Assembly (NCBI GenBank): GCA_905480145.1
Contig: CAJQPA010000035.1
Location: forward strand, 1-56,194
Direction of reading: 5' to 3'
Origin: an uncultured Flavobacteriales bacterium
Lineage (GTDB): Bacteria; Bacteroidota; Bacteroidia; Flavobacteriales_D; Crocinitomicaceae
Length of the DNA stretch: 56,194 bases
The first letter of the stretch is position 1; every line of letters starts with the position of its first letter. This document shows, in pieces, positions 42,958 to 51,475 of the stretch. Below the pieces are notes generated by a model. It was given only the letters and a program-made list of their open reading frames with translations. It was not told the DNA's origin and ran no database searches. Made by a program: the position numbers and the translations under genes.

Positions 42958-44136
42958 TTATAAAAGAACCGACGAGCTCATCATTTGCATTCCAATTTTT
43001 AACGATTCATCGTCAATATTGAATTTTGGATGATGCACCCCATAGGTAATTCCCTTGGCTTCATTTCTGACGCCTAAGCGGAAAAAACATACAGGTGCGA
43101 TTTGAGAATAAAACGAAAAATCTTCAGCTGTTAGCCTTATTGGTAATTCTTCAACTTTATCCGCACCTAGCAATTCAATAGCTCTTTCTCTAACTTCAGA
43201 AGTTACAACAGGATCATTTTCTAAAAATGGATATCCTTTACTAATTTCAACAGTAACTGTTCCACCAAAGCTTTTTGCAATATCTTCAGCGGTGGCTTTA
43301 ATGAAATCCAAGGCGTCTGCTCTCCATTCTTCATTCATAGTGCGAAATGTACCCTTTAAATGCGCTGTAGAAGGAATAATGTTCGTTGCCCCTAAGGCTT
43401 CAAAATGTCCAAAAGAAAGTACACACGGAATTTTAGGGTCGCATTTACGACTAACGATTGTTTGCATCGAAGTAATAATATTTGCTCCAATAAGAATTGG
43501 GTCGATGCATTGATGTGGTGTTGCTCCGTGACCTCCTTTACCATGAATCGTAAGATAAACTTCATCACAAGAAGCCATATATATTCCTTCTTTAAAACCA
43601 ACTTTACCCACTTCCATGTCTGGAAATACATGGAGAGCATGTAGTTTTTTAACAACCGGGTTTTTCATTACGCCATCATTGATCATGTATGTAGCACCAC
43701 CTGGATTTTTTTCTTCGCCCGGCTGGAAAATTAACTTTACAGGAGAATTTAATTTATTCCTATTTTCATAGATGATTTCAGCTGACCCGAGTAGAATTGA
43801 GGTATGAACATCGTGGCCACATGCATGCATGATACCATCTTTTTTTGAAGCGAATGACAAATTGGTTTCTTCAAGAATAGGCAATGCATCCATGTCAGCG
43901 CGAAGCCCAATGGCATGATCTTCTTTAGTATGATGATCTCCGCGAATAACAGCAACTATTCCAGTTTTACCAACTCGAGTTGTATGATCAATACCTAATT
44001 CATCAAGTTTTTCTGAAATGAAAGCCATCGTTTCATGTTCTTCATATGACAATTCGGGGTTGGCATGAATATATTCTCTATATCCTCTAATTTTTTCAAA
44101 AATCTCTTCAGATTTTTGGATAATTAATTGTTTCAT
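42958..44136 (-). CDS. M20 family metal-dependent amidohydrolase
   Basis: A 392-residue hydrolase of the IAA-amino acid/hippurate/N-acetyl-diaminopimelate deacetylase type. Metal and catalytic segments are DMDALPI, MHACGHDVHTSILL, FQPGEEKNPGGATYMI, a lid domain with GKGGHGATPHQCIDP, and RLTAEDFSFYSQIAPVCFFRLG at the end. It hydrolyses an amide bond of an N-acyl amino acid; the substrate cannot be read from sequence. I start at ATG 44134-44136, one base after the stop of the TauE-like gene; in-frame ATGs at 44148 and 44160 would overlap that gene. Confidence 0.88.
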   Translation of the reverse strand: MKQLIIQKSEEIFEKIRGYREYIHANPELSYEEHETMAFISEKLDELGIDHTTRVGKTGIVAVIRGDHHTKEDHAIGLRADMDALPILEETNLSFASKKDGIMHACGHDVHTSILLGSAEIIYENRNKLNSPVKLIFQPGEEKNPGGATYMINDGVMKNPVVKKLHALHVFPDMEVGKVGFKEGIYMASCDEVYLTIHGKGGHGATPHQCIDPILIGANIITSMQTIVSRKCDPKIPCVLSFGHFEALGATNIIPSTAHLKGTFRTMNEEWRADALDFIKATAEDIAKSFGGTVTVEISKGYPFLENDPVVTSEVRERAIELLGADKVEELPIRLTAEDFSFYSQIAPVCFFRLGVRNEAKGITYGVHHPKFNIDDESLKIGMQMMSSSVLL

Positions 44137-44137
44137 C

Positions 44138-44530
44138 TTATGATTCATTTGATAAGGCATTATAACCCGAAAGGATTAGTTTAAACGAAACAAAGGCCAT
44201 TATGATTCCAAAAATAAGTTTGACTAGTGCTGGTGAAATCTTTAACGCGACCTTTGACCCAATAAAACCACCAATAACAAATGTTATCGCGATAATTAGC
44301 CCAAATTTCCAGTTTATTTCTCCGTGCTTAGAGTAGTTGAATACAGCTAGAATTCCAACTGGTAAAAGTAAAACAAAAAGACTGGTGCCTTGCGCTTCGA
44401 ATTGAGACATACCCAATGCGTACACTAAAGCTGGGACAATTATTACACCTCCCCCAACACCTACAAAACCGCTTAGTATTCCGGCAAGAACTCCAATAAG
44501 CACTAGGATCAAGATAGTTTGTGTTGTCAT
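44138..44530 (-). CDS. Half-length TauE/SafE family membrane protein
   Basis: A 130-residue protein with four spans that equals one half of the usual eight-span TauE/SafE sulfite/organosulfonate exporter. The family motif GILSGFVGVGGGVIIVPALVY near residue 17 is intact, followed by EAQGTSLFVLLLP and GFIGSKVALKISP. The gene starts and stops cleanly, so it is not an obvious truncation; half-size forms may work as dimers. The sulfite link is only a family property, although a sulfite oxidase is encoded elsewhere in this window. Confidence 0.8.
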   Translation of the reverse strand: MTTQTILILVLIGVLAGILSGFVGVGGGVIIVPALVYALGMSQFEAQGTSLFVLLLPVGILAVFNYSKHGEINWKFGLIIAITFVIGGFIGSKVALKISPALVKLIFGIIMAFVSFKLILSGYNALSNES

Positions 44531-44557
44531 TGTAGGATAAATATAATGATTCTTCTG

Positions 44558-45526
44558 TTATTCAACTAACAGATTACATCCTCTAACGTCTGAATTGTCA
44601 AAACGACCGATAATTTCAAATCCATCTTTATGAACTTTTCCCAAATCTTGGGTTGCAATGAATGAACAACTGTATAGGTTTGCTAAATCAATGATATTGA
44701 TACCGCCTGTTTTACCTAATTCGGTATAAGTAAAAGGGTCGTCTGTTTCGCGGATTAAGATCTTCATTAAACTGGTCGTATTGAAGAGGCCATTCTCTTT
44801 ACTATATGCTTGAGAAAGTAATTCTGTCATTCCATATTCAGAAGAAATATTTTCGCATTTAAGTCCTATTTTCAGTGCTTTGTGTAATTCTAATTTTGTC
44901 AACTCTTTTCTTTTACCTTTCATGCCGCCGGTCTCAATAATTAGAGCTTTTTCAAAGTTGAAATTGAGTGCAGCTAAATCCAGAAGGGCATAAGAAACAC
45001 CAAAAATAACAACAGGGATATTTAACCTTATTGCTTCGTCATAGCGTTTTTTGATTTCGTCTAGGTCATTTAAAACAAATCCGGATAAAGGGTGAGGGCT
45101 CTTGGAAATTAAATTGTCTACCATATAGATTAAACTAGATTCCCCTTGCTCCATGTAGTTAGGAAGTAGCGCTAGAATAACTTGTTCTTGAGGATTGCCG
45201 AGTAATTTTTCATAGTTGAAATTAAATGATTTTTCGTACAATGAAGTTTGGGCTACATAATGTGAGCTACGTTTTCCACCAGTGCCACTACTTTTGAAGA
45301 TAATTTCCTGGGTAAACTCTTCCGAAATTATCTTTTGACTTTTGAAAAAATCAATTGGTAGGAATGGAATTTCCTCGATTTTTGTTGGGTATGGCCAATT
45401 TAAATAATCAATGTATTTTTTGTAAACGAGGCAGTTAGATTTTTGGTATTCAAACACTTCTAGAGCTATCTGTTCGAATTCGGTATCATTCTGAATTGAA
45501 AAAATGCGATCGACAAGTGCCATCAT
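44558..45526 (-). CDS. LuxE-like acyl-protein synthetase
   Basis: A 322-residue enzyme of the LuxE branch of the ANL superfamily, which activates fatty acids with ATP and passes the acyl group to a protein thiol. The adenylate loop FKSSGTGGKRSSHYV lies near residue 80, with PYPTKIEEIPFLPIDFFKS before it and SEYGMTELLSQAYS near 225. No luxC or luxD is present, so luminescence is unlikely; an acyl-protein ligase for an O-antigen or lipid pathway is more plausible. The start ATG follows the stop of the permease gene directly. Confidence 0.75.
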   Translation of the reverse strand: MMALVDRIFSIQNDTEFEQIALEVFEYQKSNCLVYKKYIDYLNWPYPTKIEEIPFLPIDFFKSQKIISEEFTQEIIFKSSGTGGKRSSHYVAQTSLYEKSFNFNYEKLLGNPQEQVILALLPNYMEQGESSLIYMVDNLISKSPHPLSGFVLNDLDEIKKRYDEAIRLNIPVVIFGVSYALLDLAALNFNFEKALIIETGGMKGKRKELTKLELHKALKIGLKCENISSEYGMTELLSQAYSKENGLFNTTSLMKILIRETDDPFTYTELGKTGGINIIDLANLYSCSFIATQDLGKVHKDGFEIIGRFDNSDVRGCNLLVE

Positions 45527-46771
45527 TTAGTGCTTAACTTCCAAGTCTTCGTTTGGATCGTGCTTGTACTTAAAGATAATTGCAAATGCGACTGCTACGA
45601 TTAAAGCATAAAGCGCAAAAATGAACCATATGGTCGGCCAGTCTCTCATGCCTTCTGCTCCAGTATAGAGGTCAACAACGAATCCACTTCCGTATGCACC
45701 AATTATTGCGCCTATTCCATTTGTCATGAGCATGAATAGACCTTGAGCGCTTGATCTAATTGCAGGGGTTGATTCTTTCGCCATAAACATTGAGCCGGAA
45801 ATGTTGAAAAAATCAAATGCCATTCCGTAAATAATCATGGACATTGTCAAGAAAATAAAACCTGATCCTGGATCACCTATGCCAAAGAATGCAAATCTAA
45901 GCACCCAAGCAATCATGCTTAAAAGCATTACTTTTTTAATTCCAAACATCTTTAAAAACCATGGGATTGTTAAGATGAATAGTGCTTCAGAAACCATTGA
46001 GAAGGACAAGAATACTAAAGAGTGCTCTGTAACGAATGAGTCAGCAAATTCGTCACCAAATGATTGCAGAAATTGATCGCCCCACATGTTAGAAATTTGT
46101 AAAACACAGCCAAGTAGAGTTGAGAATATTAAGAATAGCGCAATTTTTTTTGATCTAAAGAGTGCAAAAGCATCTAATCCAAGGGCTTGTATAATTGTCT
46201 TCTGTTCAGTAGATTTCTGAATACCAACTTTAGGTAATGTAAATGAATAAATTCCAAGAATTGCGGATGCTGTGGCGCTCACGTAGAACTGATTCGGAGT
46301 AATTCCAAACTCTAAAAAATCGACTAACCAGGCAGCAAGAATAAATCCGACAGTTCCCCATACACGAATTGGTGGGAATACTTTTACGATATCCATTCCA
46401 CGATTTTCGAGGGTTGCAAAAGAAATAGATCTATTAAGACCTATAGTCGGCATGTAAAACATGGAAACTAGAAATATTAATGAATAGAAAGCGCTAAACT
46501 CGGTTGCTTGTGTTAGAGCAATCAACACGCCCGCAAGAAGAAGGTGTAAAATACCCAACAACTTTTCAGCGCTTATCCACTTATCGGCAACAATTCCTAT
46601 GATAGCAGGCATAAACAACGAGGCAAACCCCATTGTTCCGTAACATGCCGCAATTTGAATGCCACTAAACTCAAGAGTAACGAACATGTATGCTCCTGCG
46701 GATAAAAGCCAAGCACCCCATGCAAAAAATTGTAATAAATTTAGAGTTTTGAGTTTTAATTGAATTCCCAT
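45527..46771 (-). CDS. Nucleoside:H+ symporter, NupG/XapB family
   Basis: A 414-residue, 12-span major facilitator protein. Signatures of the nucleoside:H+ symporter family are LKTLNLLQFFAWGAWLLSAG at the start, GFASLFMPAIIGIVADKW after the second span, NRSISFATLE and YGMAFDFFNISGSMFMAKE in the second half. It imports nucleosides with protons across the inner membrane. The next gene starts with no gap after its stop. Confidence 0.85.
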   Translation of the reverse strand: MGIQLKLKTLNLLQFFAWGAWLLSAGAYMFVTLEFSGIQIAACYGTMGFASLFMPAIIGIVADKWISAEKLLGILHLLLAGVLIALTQATEFSAFYSLIFLVSMFYMPTIGLNRSISFATLENRGMDIVKVFPPIRVWGTVGFILAAWLVDFLEFGITPNQFYVSATASAILGIYSFTLPKVGIQKSTEQKTIIQALGLDAFALFRSKKIALFLIFSTLLGCVLQISNMWGDQFLQSFGDEFADSFVTEHSLVFLSFSMVSEALFILTIPWFLKMFGIKKVMLLSMIAWVLRFAFFGIGDPGSGFIFLTMSMIIYGMAFDFFNISGSMFMAKESTPAIRSSAQGLFMLMTNGIGAIIGAYGSGFVVDLYTGAEGMRDWPTIWFIFALYALIVAVAFAIIFKYKHDPNEDLEVKH

Positions 46772-46818
46772 TTGATGTTGATTGTAGTAGTTAATAAAAA
46801 TGAAAGGATTAATTTTTC

Positions 46819-47409
46819 TTATGCCTTTCTCTTTTTAATTTCATCCCGAATTTTTGAAGCTAATTCGTAATCTTCATTCTCTATGGCTTCAGCTAATTGT
46901 AACTCGAGATCTTCGATACTTTGAACTTCAATTGATTCATTTTCGCTTGTTTCGTCTAAAACTTCTTCAAGGAAATCATCATTTTCGTCTAAAGAAGATT
47001 CGTCCAATAATATTCCTGCGCTTGATAAGATTGCCTCAGAAGTGTAAATAGGGCACTCAAACCGAACTCCAATTGCTATTGCATCTGATGTTCTTGCATC
47101 AATCTCTGATATTTCACCGTCTTTTTCACAAACAATCTTAGAATAGAAAATTCCTTCTTCTAGTTTGTAAATATTCACTTCTTGGATATTTATTTGAAAT
47201 GAAACAGCAAAATTCTTAAATAAATCATGCGTCAGAGGTCGAGTTGGAGTCATTTTCTCCAGCTCAATTGCAATTGCTTGCGCTTCAAAACCGCCAATGA
47301 TTATGGGTAACCTGCGATTACCTTTTGTTTCTGATAAAACAAGAGCATAGGCACCAGATTGTGTCTGGCTATATGATAATCCTACAATTTCAAGTTTTAT
47401 TTTATCCAT
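46819..47409 (-). CDS. Bifunctional nuclease family protein (DUF151) with UVR motif
   Basis: A 196-residue cytoplasmic protein. The DUF151 core has LEIVGLSYSQTQSGAYALVL, GNRRLPIIIGGFEAQAIAIE and the acidic EIDARTSDAIAIGVR. A flexible acidic linker then leads to a UvrB/UvrC-type motif (LELQLAEAIENEDYELASKI) at the C-terminus, an architecture known from plant and bacterial BFN proteins. I start at ATG 47407-47409; a TTG-initiated frame seven codons longer is less likely. Nuclease activity is known only for some members. Confidence 0.85.
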   Translation of the reverse strand: MDKIKLEIVGLSYSQTQSGAYALVLSETKGNRRLPIIIGGFEAQAIAIELEKMTPTRPLTHDLFKNFAVSFQINIQEVNIYKLEEGIFYSKIVCEKDGEISEIDARTSDAIAIGVRFECPIYTSEAILSSAGILLDESSLDENDDFLEEVLDETSENESIEVQSIEDLELQLAEAIENEDYELASKIRDEIKKRKA

Positions 47410-47442
47410 CTTGTTAATATCATTAAACAATTGATATAAATA

Positions 47443-47471
47443 ATTAGGGAAGCAAATGATGCTTCCCTAAT
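47443..47471 (-). terminator. Hairpin after etfA
   Basis: A perfect 11-bp stem (47443-47453 with 47461-47471) with a seven-base loop lies 42 bases after the etfA stop. On the minus strand it is followed by a mixed A/T tract rather than a pure T run, so termination may be partial. Confidence 0.6.
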
Positions 47472-47512
47472 GTTGCTCAATAGCATAAAGTTAATATTTA
47501 TATGCAAATATT

Positions 47513-48451
47513 TTAGTTCGATGCTTTGAATTTTTTTATCGCCTCGTTTAATCTTGGAAGAACTTCAAAAGCATCTCCAAGAACACCATAATCTGCAGCT
47601 TTGAAAAATGGAGCTTCAGAGTCTGTGTTGATTACGACAATTACTTTGGAACCATTCACTCCTGCTAAATGCTGAATTGCTCCCGATATTCCAGCGGCAA
47701 TATAAAGGTTTGGACGAATAGCGACTCCTGTCTGACCAACATGCTCATGGTGAGGTCTCCATCCAATATCTGCAACAGGCCGAGAACAAGCAGTAGCGGC
47801 TCCTAATGTCTTAGCTAAACCCTCAACCATCCCCCAGTTTTCAGGACCCTTTAACCCTCTACCTGCAGAAACAACTAATTCAGCTTCTGGTAGTGGAATT
47901 TCTCCATCAGGAATTTTAGTTTCAATCAACTTTATTTTTGCTTCACCAGCGTTTCCATTAAATTCTTCTACAGTACATACTGAACCATTTGCTTCGGGCT
48001 GCAAGCTATTTGGTAAAACAGAAATTATTTTTTGCTCGGAAGCTATCTTAACGGCTCCAAACGCTTTCCCAGAGAATACATTTACTTTTACCGTGTCACC
48101 TTGAGGAATCTCAATTGCTCCAGATATAAGTCCAGCTTTTAATCTCACAGACAGTCTTGGTGCGACTGATTTTGCAATTAAATCATGAGAAAAAACAATT
48201 GTTGATGCTCCTGTTGATGCAGCGGCAGTTGCGATAACTTTAGTGAGCTGCTGCGCGTCGTCATTCGAAACGCTTCTTTCGACTAATACTTTTGATGCGC
48301 CAAACTCTCCTAATGAAGCTAAAGTTGCATCATCTGCCCCTCCAGTTGTAATAGCTATTACTTCTTCTCCTAATTTTTTTGCGTAAGTAATTGCTTCAGT
48401 TGCACTTTTAGCAATTCCATCACGACTATTTATATATACTAATGTTGACAT
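47513..48451 (-). CDS. etfA: Electron transfer flavoprotein alpha subunit
   Basis: A 312-residue FAD-binding subunit that, with EtfB, carries electrons from acyl-CoA dehydrogenases to the quinone pool. The FAD domain has GRGLKGPENWGMVEGLAKTL, ACSRPVADIGWRPHHEHVGQ and KVIVVINTDSEAPFFKAADYG. It starts nine bases after the etfB stop. Confidence 0.95.
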   Translation of the reverse strand: MSTLVYINSRDGIAKSATEAITYAKKLGEEVIAITTGGADDATLASLGEFGASKVLVERSVSNDDAQQLTKVIATAAASTGASTIVFSHDLIAKSVAPRLSVRLKAGLISGAIEIPQGDTVKVNVFSGKAFGAVKIASEQKIISVLPNSLQPEANGSVCTVEEFNGNAGEAKIKLIETKIPDGEIPLPEAELVVSAGRGLKGPENWGMVEGLAKTLGAATACSRPVADIGWRPHHEHVGQTGVAIRPNLYIAAGISGAIQHLAGVNGSKVIVVINTDSEAPFFKAADYGVLGDAFEVLPRLNEAIKKFKASN

Positions 48452-48460
48452 ATTCTTTAT

Positions 48461-49201
48461 TTATATAACTTTTGCCTCTTGGTGCAATAACTCAACTAAC
48501 TCATCCATGTTTTCCGGGTCGATCATTCTGCATGCAGATTTTGCTTCAGGCAATGTGTAGCTTTCATAAGATGTAAGCATTTCAACCTCTATCGGAGCGA
48601 CAACATTTAATGGTTTTGTTCTCGCAGCCATGATGCCTCTCATGTTTGGAATTCTTTGCTCTGCCATCCCTTTTGCACAAGATACAACGATTGGTAGCTC
48701 AACTTCAACCAATTGCAGCCCACCAACTATTTCCGTTTCCAATGAAGCTGTTGTGCCATTAATCTCTAGTTTTGATGCTAAAGAAAGAAAAGGAACATCC
48801 ATTGCTTCTGAAATCATACCGCCTACTTGAGATCCATTGTAGTTAATTGTTTCTTTACCTGTCAAAACAAGATCATATGAATTTGCTTTAGCATAGGCTG
48901 CAATTTGCATTGAAACATAATAAGCATCTGTTGGATTAGCGTCTATTCGGACAGCGTCATCTGCGCCAATTGCTAGTGCTTTTCTGATGATTGCATCATC
49001 TTGGGTAGTTCCGACATTGATTATGGAAACTGTCCCTCCATTCGCTTCCTTTAATTCAAGAGCGCGAACAAGAGCGTACCATTCATCGTATGGATTTACA
49101 ATATATTGTACTCCATTTTCATCAAACTTTGAATTGCCGTCTGTGAAGGCTATTTTCGAAGTTGTGTCTGGAGATTTACTTATACAAACGAGTATTTTCA
49201 T
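48461..49201 (-). CDS. etfB: Electron transfer flavoprotein beta subunit
   Basis: A 246-residue partner of EtfA. Signature segments are KILVCISKSPDTTSKIAF, NPYDEWYALVRALELKE, GADDAVRI, GKETINYNGSQVGGMISEAM and the ETF-beta motif region VELPIVVSCAKGMAEQRIPN leading into MRGIMAARTKPL. It is first in a minus-strand operon and divergent from pdhB. Confidence 0.95.
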   Translation of the reverse strand: MKILVCISKSPDTTSKIAFTDGNSKFDENGVQYIVNPYDEWYALVRALELKEANGGTVSIINVGTTQDDAIIRKALAIGADDAVRIDANPTDAYYVSMQIAAYAKANSYDLVLTGKETINYNGSQVGGMISEAMDVPFLSLASKLEINGTTASLETEIVGGLQLVEVELPIVVSCAKGMAEQRIPNMRGIMAARTKPLNVVAPIEVEMLTSYESYTLPEAKSACRMIDPENMDELVELLHQEAKVI

Positions 49202-49366
49202 ATGGTCTTTAATTTACTTTTTATCGGCTACGAAAATACAAAATTTCGCAAGAATGATAGGTTAGAATTAGCTTAATTTTCACTTTTAACCCAAAAAAAA
49301 TTGTCTTGCCTGTTATTTATAAAGAATAAGTTTGTTAATTCGTACTTTATCTCAATTGGAATTTGT

Positions 49367-49374
49367 TAATTTTG
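49367..49374 (+). promoter_or_regulatory. Candidate -7 element of pdhB
   Basis: TAATTTTG matches TAnnTTTG and lies 33 bases before the chosen ATG. The -33 position reads CTT rather than TTG. Confidence 0.4.
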
Positions 49375-49407
49375 ACGACTTCAATTTTGATTACAAAAGA
49401 ACTTGAT

Positions 49408-50388
49408 ATGAAAACATTACAATATAGAGAAGCTTTAAATGAAGCAATGTCAGAGGAGATGCGTCGCGACGACAAGGTTTTTCTTTTAGGAGAAGAGGTG
49501 GCAGAGTACAATGGAGCTTATAAGGTTTCTCAAGGTATGTTGGATGAATTTGGAGCTAAGAGGGTTATTGACACACCAATTGCGGAGCTTGGTTTTACAG
49601 GAATTGCTGTGGGAGCATCAATGAACGGATTAAGACCTATAGTTGAGTTTATGACATGGAATTTTGCAATTTTAGCGGCTGATCAAATTATCAATAGTGC
49701 GGCCAAAATGTTACAGATGTCAGGTGGTCAGTATAATTGCCCGATTGTATTTAGAGGAGGTAATGGACCAGCTGGTCAACTAGGAGCAACGCATTCTCAA
49801 AGTTTTGAGTCGTTTTATGCTCATGTGCCTGGGTTAAAGGTGGTGGTACCTTCAACGCCATATGATGCGAAAGGTTTATTGAAGGCAGCGATTAGAGACA
49901 ACGATCCTATTGTTGTGCTTGAATCAGAAAGGTTGTATGGAGTGAAGGGTGAAGTTCCAGAAGGAGAATACATTATTCCTATTGGTGTAGCTGATGTAAA
50001 AAGGAAGGGTACAGATATTACTATTGTTACTTTCGGTAAAATTATTTCTGTTGCTCATGAAACAGCGGATGTTTTGGCAAAAGAAGGTATTTCTTGTGAG
50101 ATTATTGATTTAAGATCTGTGCGACCAATTGATTATGGGACTGTTGTTGAGTCAATTAAAAAAACAAACCGCTGTGTTGTTCTTGAGGAGAGCTGGCCTT
50201 TAGCGTCGATTTCTTCGGAAATTGCATATCATTTGCAGCGATACGCTTTTGATCATTTAGACGCTCCTGTTCAACGAGTAACTCAAACAGATACACCTTT
50301 TGCTTTTTCACCAACATTAATTGATGAAGCTTTGCCAAACGTTGCCCGTTTGTCTAACGCTATAAAAGCAACACTTTATAGAAATTAG
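49408..50388 (+). CDS. pdhB: Pyruvate dehydrogenase E1 component, beta subunit
   Basis: A 326-residue subunit of the alpha2beta2 E1 that decarboxylates pyruvate with thiamine diphosphate. Signatures: LQYREALNEAMSEEMRRDD, FLLGEEVAEYNGAYKVSQGM, ELGFTGIAVGASMNGLRPI, FRGGNGPAGQLGATHSQSFE and EIIDLRSVRPID. The frame is open 15 codons upstream, but the family start is MKTLQYREAL at ATG 49408. The alpha subunit is not in the window. A homologous branched-chain E1 beta is a less likely reading. Confidence 0.93.
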   Translation: MKTLQYREALNEAMSEEMRRDDKVFLLGEEVAEYNGAYKVSQGMLDEFGAKRVIDTPIAELGFTGIAVGASMNGLRPIVEFMTWNFAILAADQIINSAAKMLQMSGGQYNCPIVFRGGNGPAGQLGATHSQSFESFYAHVPGLKVVVPSTPYDAKGLLKAAIRDNDPIVVLESERLYGVKGEVPEGEYIIPIGVADVKRKGTDITIVTFGKIISVAHETADVLAKEGISCEIIDLRSVRPIDYGTVVESIKKTNRCVVLEESWPLASISSEIAYHLQRYAFDHLDAPVQRVTQTDTPFAFSPTLIDEALPNVARLSNAIKATLYRN

Positions 50389-50484
50389 AAGTTTTTTACA
50401 TTTTAAAAGTGAAATCAATCAAAGCCAATGTCTGATTGAGTAGCACGTCGTTTACGTTTAATTTCCTGAAAGATGTAAACATTA

Positions 50485-50516
50485 ATATGTGAAAAAAAAG
50501 CTTTTTTTTTACATAT
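50485..50516. repeat. 32-bp palindrome beside the str promoter
   Basis: ATATGTGAAAAAAAAG (50485-50500) is followed at once by its complement CTTTTTTTTTTACATAT region (to 50516); every position pairs, with one G-T. It ends four bases before the -33 element of rpsL. It could end pdhB transcription in either direction or act as an A-tract upstream element. Confidence 0.6.
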
Positions 50517-50520
50517 CCCT

Positions 50521-50550
50521 TTGATTCATAAGTATAATGTACTATCTTTG
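50521..50550 (+). promoter_or_regulatory. Promoter of the str-S10 ribosomal operon
   Basis: TTG at 50521-50523 (within TTTG), a 19-base spacer, and TATCTTTG at 50543-50550 match the Bacteroidota consensus TTTG-N19-TAnnTTTG in every defined position. The start should lie near 50556, about 53 bases before rpsL. Confidence 0.85.
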
Positions 50551-50553
50551 CAC

Positions 50554-50571
50554 CCCGAAATAGGTTTCGGG
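50554..50571 (+). other. 5'-end hairpin in the rpsL leader
   Basis: CCCGAAA and TTTCGGG (7 bp, loop TAGG) would form at the very 5' end of the transcript. A role in mRNA stability or ribosomal-protein feedback is possible but not shown. Confidence 0.5.
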
Positions 50572-50608
50572 AGTGATATAATATTAATAAAAGAAACAAA
50601 GTATTTTT

Positions 50609-50983
50609 ATGCCAACTATACAACAATTAGTTCGCAAAGGGAGAACAGCGCAGATAAAGAAAAGCAAGTCAGCAGCACTTGATTCTTGTCCACAGCGTAA
50701 AGGAGTATGTGTAAGAGTTTACACCACTACACCTAAGAAGCCGAATTCGGCGATGCGAAAAGTAGCCAGAGTTAGATTGACTAACGGGAAAGAAGTAAAT
50801 GCCTATATCGGAGGAGAAGGACACAACTTGCAAGAGCACTCTTTAGTGTTGGTGCGTGGAGGTAGAGTTAAAGATCTTCCAGGTGTACGTTACCACATTG
50901 TGCGTGGAGCTGAAGATACAGCAGGTGTTGAAGGAAGAACTCAGCGTCGTTCGAAGTATGGAACAAAGAGACCAAAACAATAA
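50609..50983 (+). CDS. rpsL: 30S ribosomal protein S12
   Basis: A 124-residue S12. It starts with [12 protein letters not shown] and holds the universal [19 protein letters not shown] and [18 protein letters not shown] loops that contact the decoding centre; the Lys in KKPNS that mutates in streptomycin resistance is wild type. First gene of the operon; no Shine-Dalgarno, but an A-rich leader. Confidence 0.98.
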   Translation: MPTIQQLVRKGRTAQIKKSKSAALDSCPQRKGVCVRVYTTTPKKPNSAMRKVARVRLTNGKEVNAYIGGEGHNLQEHSLVLVRGGRVKDLPGVRYHIVRGAEDTAGVEGRTQRRSKYGTKRPKQ

Positions 50984-51002
50984 CCTTTTAAGAAGTTAAA
51001 AG

Positions 51003-51473
51003 ATGAGAAGAAAAAAAGCAAAAAAAATTGCCATACTTCCAGATCCAAAGTTTAACGATGTTCAAGTAACAAAGTTCGTTAATAACTTAATGTTGGATGG
51101 GAAGAAAAGTTTGGCATTCAGAATATTCTACGACGCAATCGATATGGTTGAGGAAAGAGTAGAAGATGCAACAGGATTAGAAATTTGGAAGAAAGCATTG
51201 GATAATGTAACTCCAAACGTAGAGGTTCGTTCTCGCCGCGTTGGTGGGGCTACTTACCAAATTCCAACGCCAGTTAGAGAAGGAAGAAAAGAGTCATTAG
51301 CTATGAAGTGGTTAATTACCTTTTCGCGAAAGCGTAATGAAAAAACAATGGCTCAGAAGTTAGCTTTTGAAATCGTTTCTGCTTCAAAAGAAGAAGGCGC
51401 TGCATACAAGAAGAAAGAAGACACATTAAGAATGGCTGAAGCAAATAAGGCATTCTCACATTTTAGATTCTAA
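51003..51473 (+). CDS. rpsG: 30S ribosomal protein S7
   Basis: A 156-residue S7 ([52 protein letters not shown]). It nucleates the 30S head and is a translational repressor of this operon in E. coli. Nineteen bases after rpsL and two before fusA. Confidence 0.98.
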   Translation: MRRKKAKKIAILPDPKFNDVQVTKFVNNLMLDGKKSLAFRIFYDAIDMVEERVEDATGLEIWKKALDNVTPNVEVRSRRVGGATYQIPTPVREGRKESLAMKWLITFSRKRNEKTMAQKLAFEIVSASKEEGAAYKKKEDTLRMAEANKAFSHFRF

Positions 51474-51475
51474 TC

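Noticed and set aside
43392-43655. Open frames in other phases inside the M20 gene
   Set aside because: They lack protein-like patterns and lie entirely under a gene with intact metal-binding motifs.
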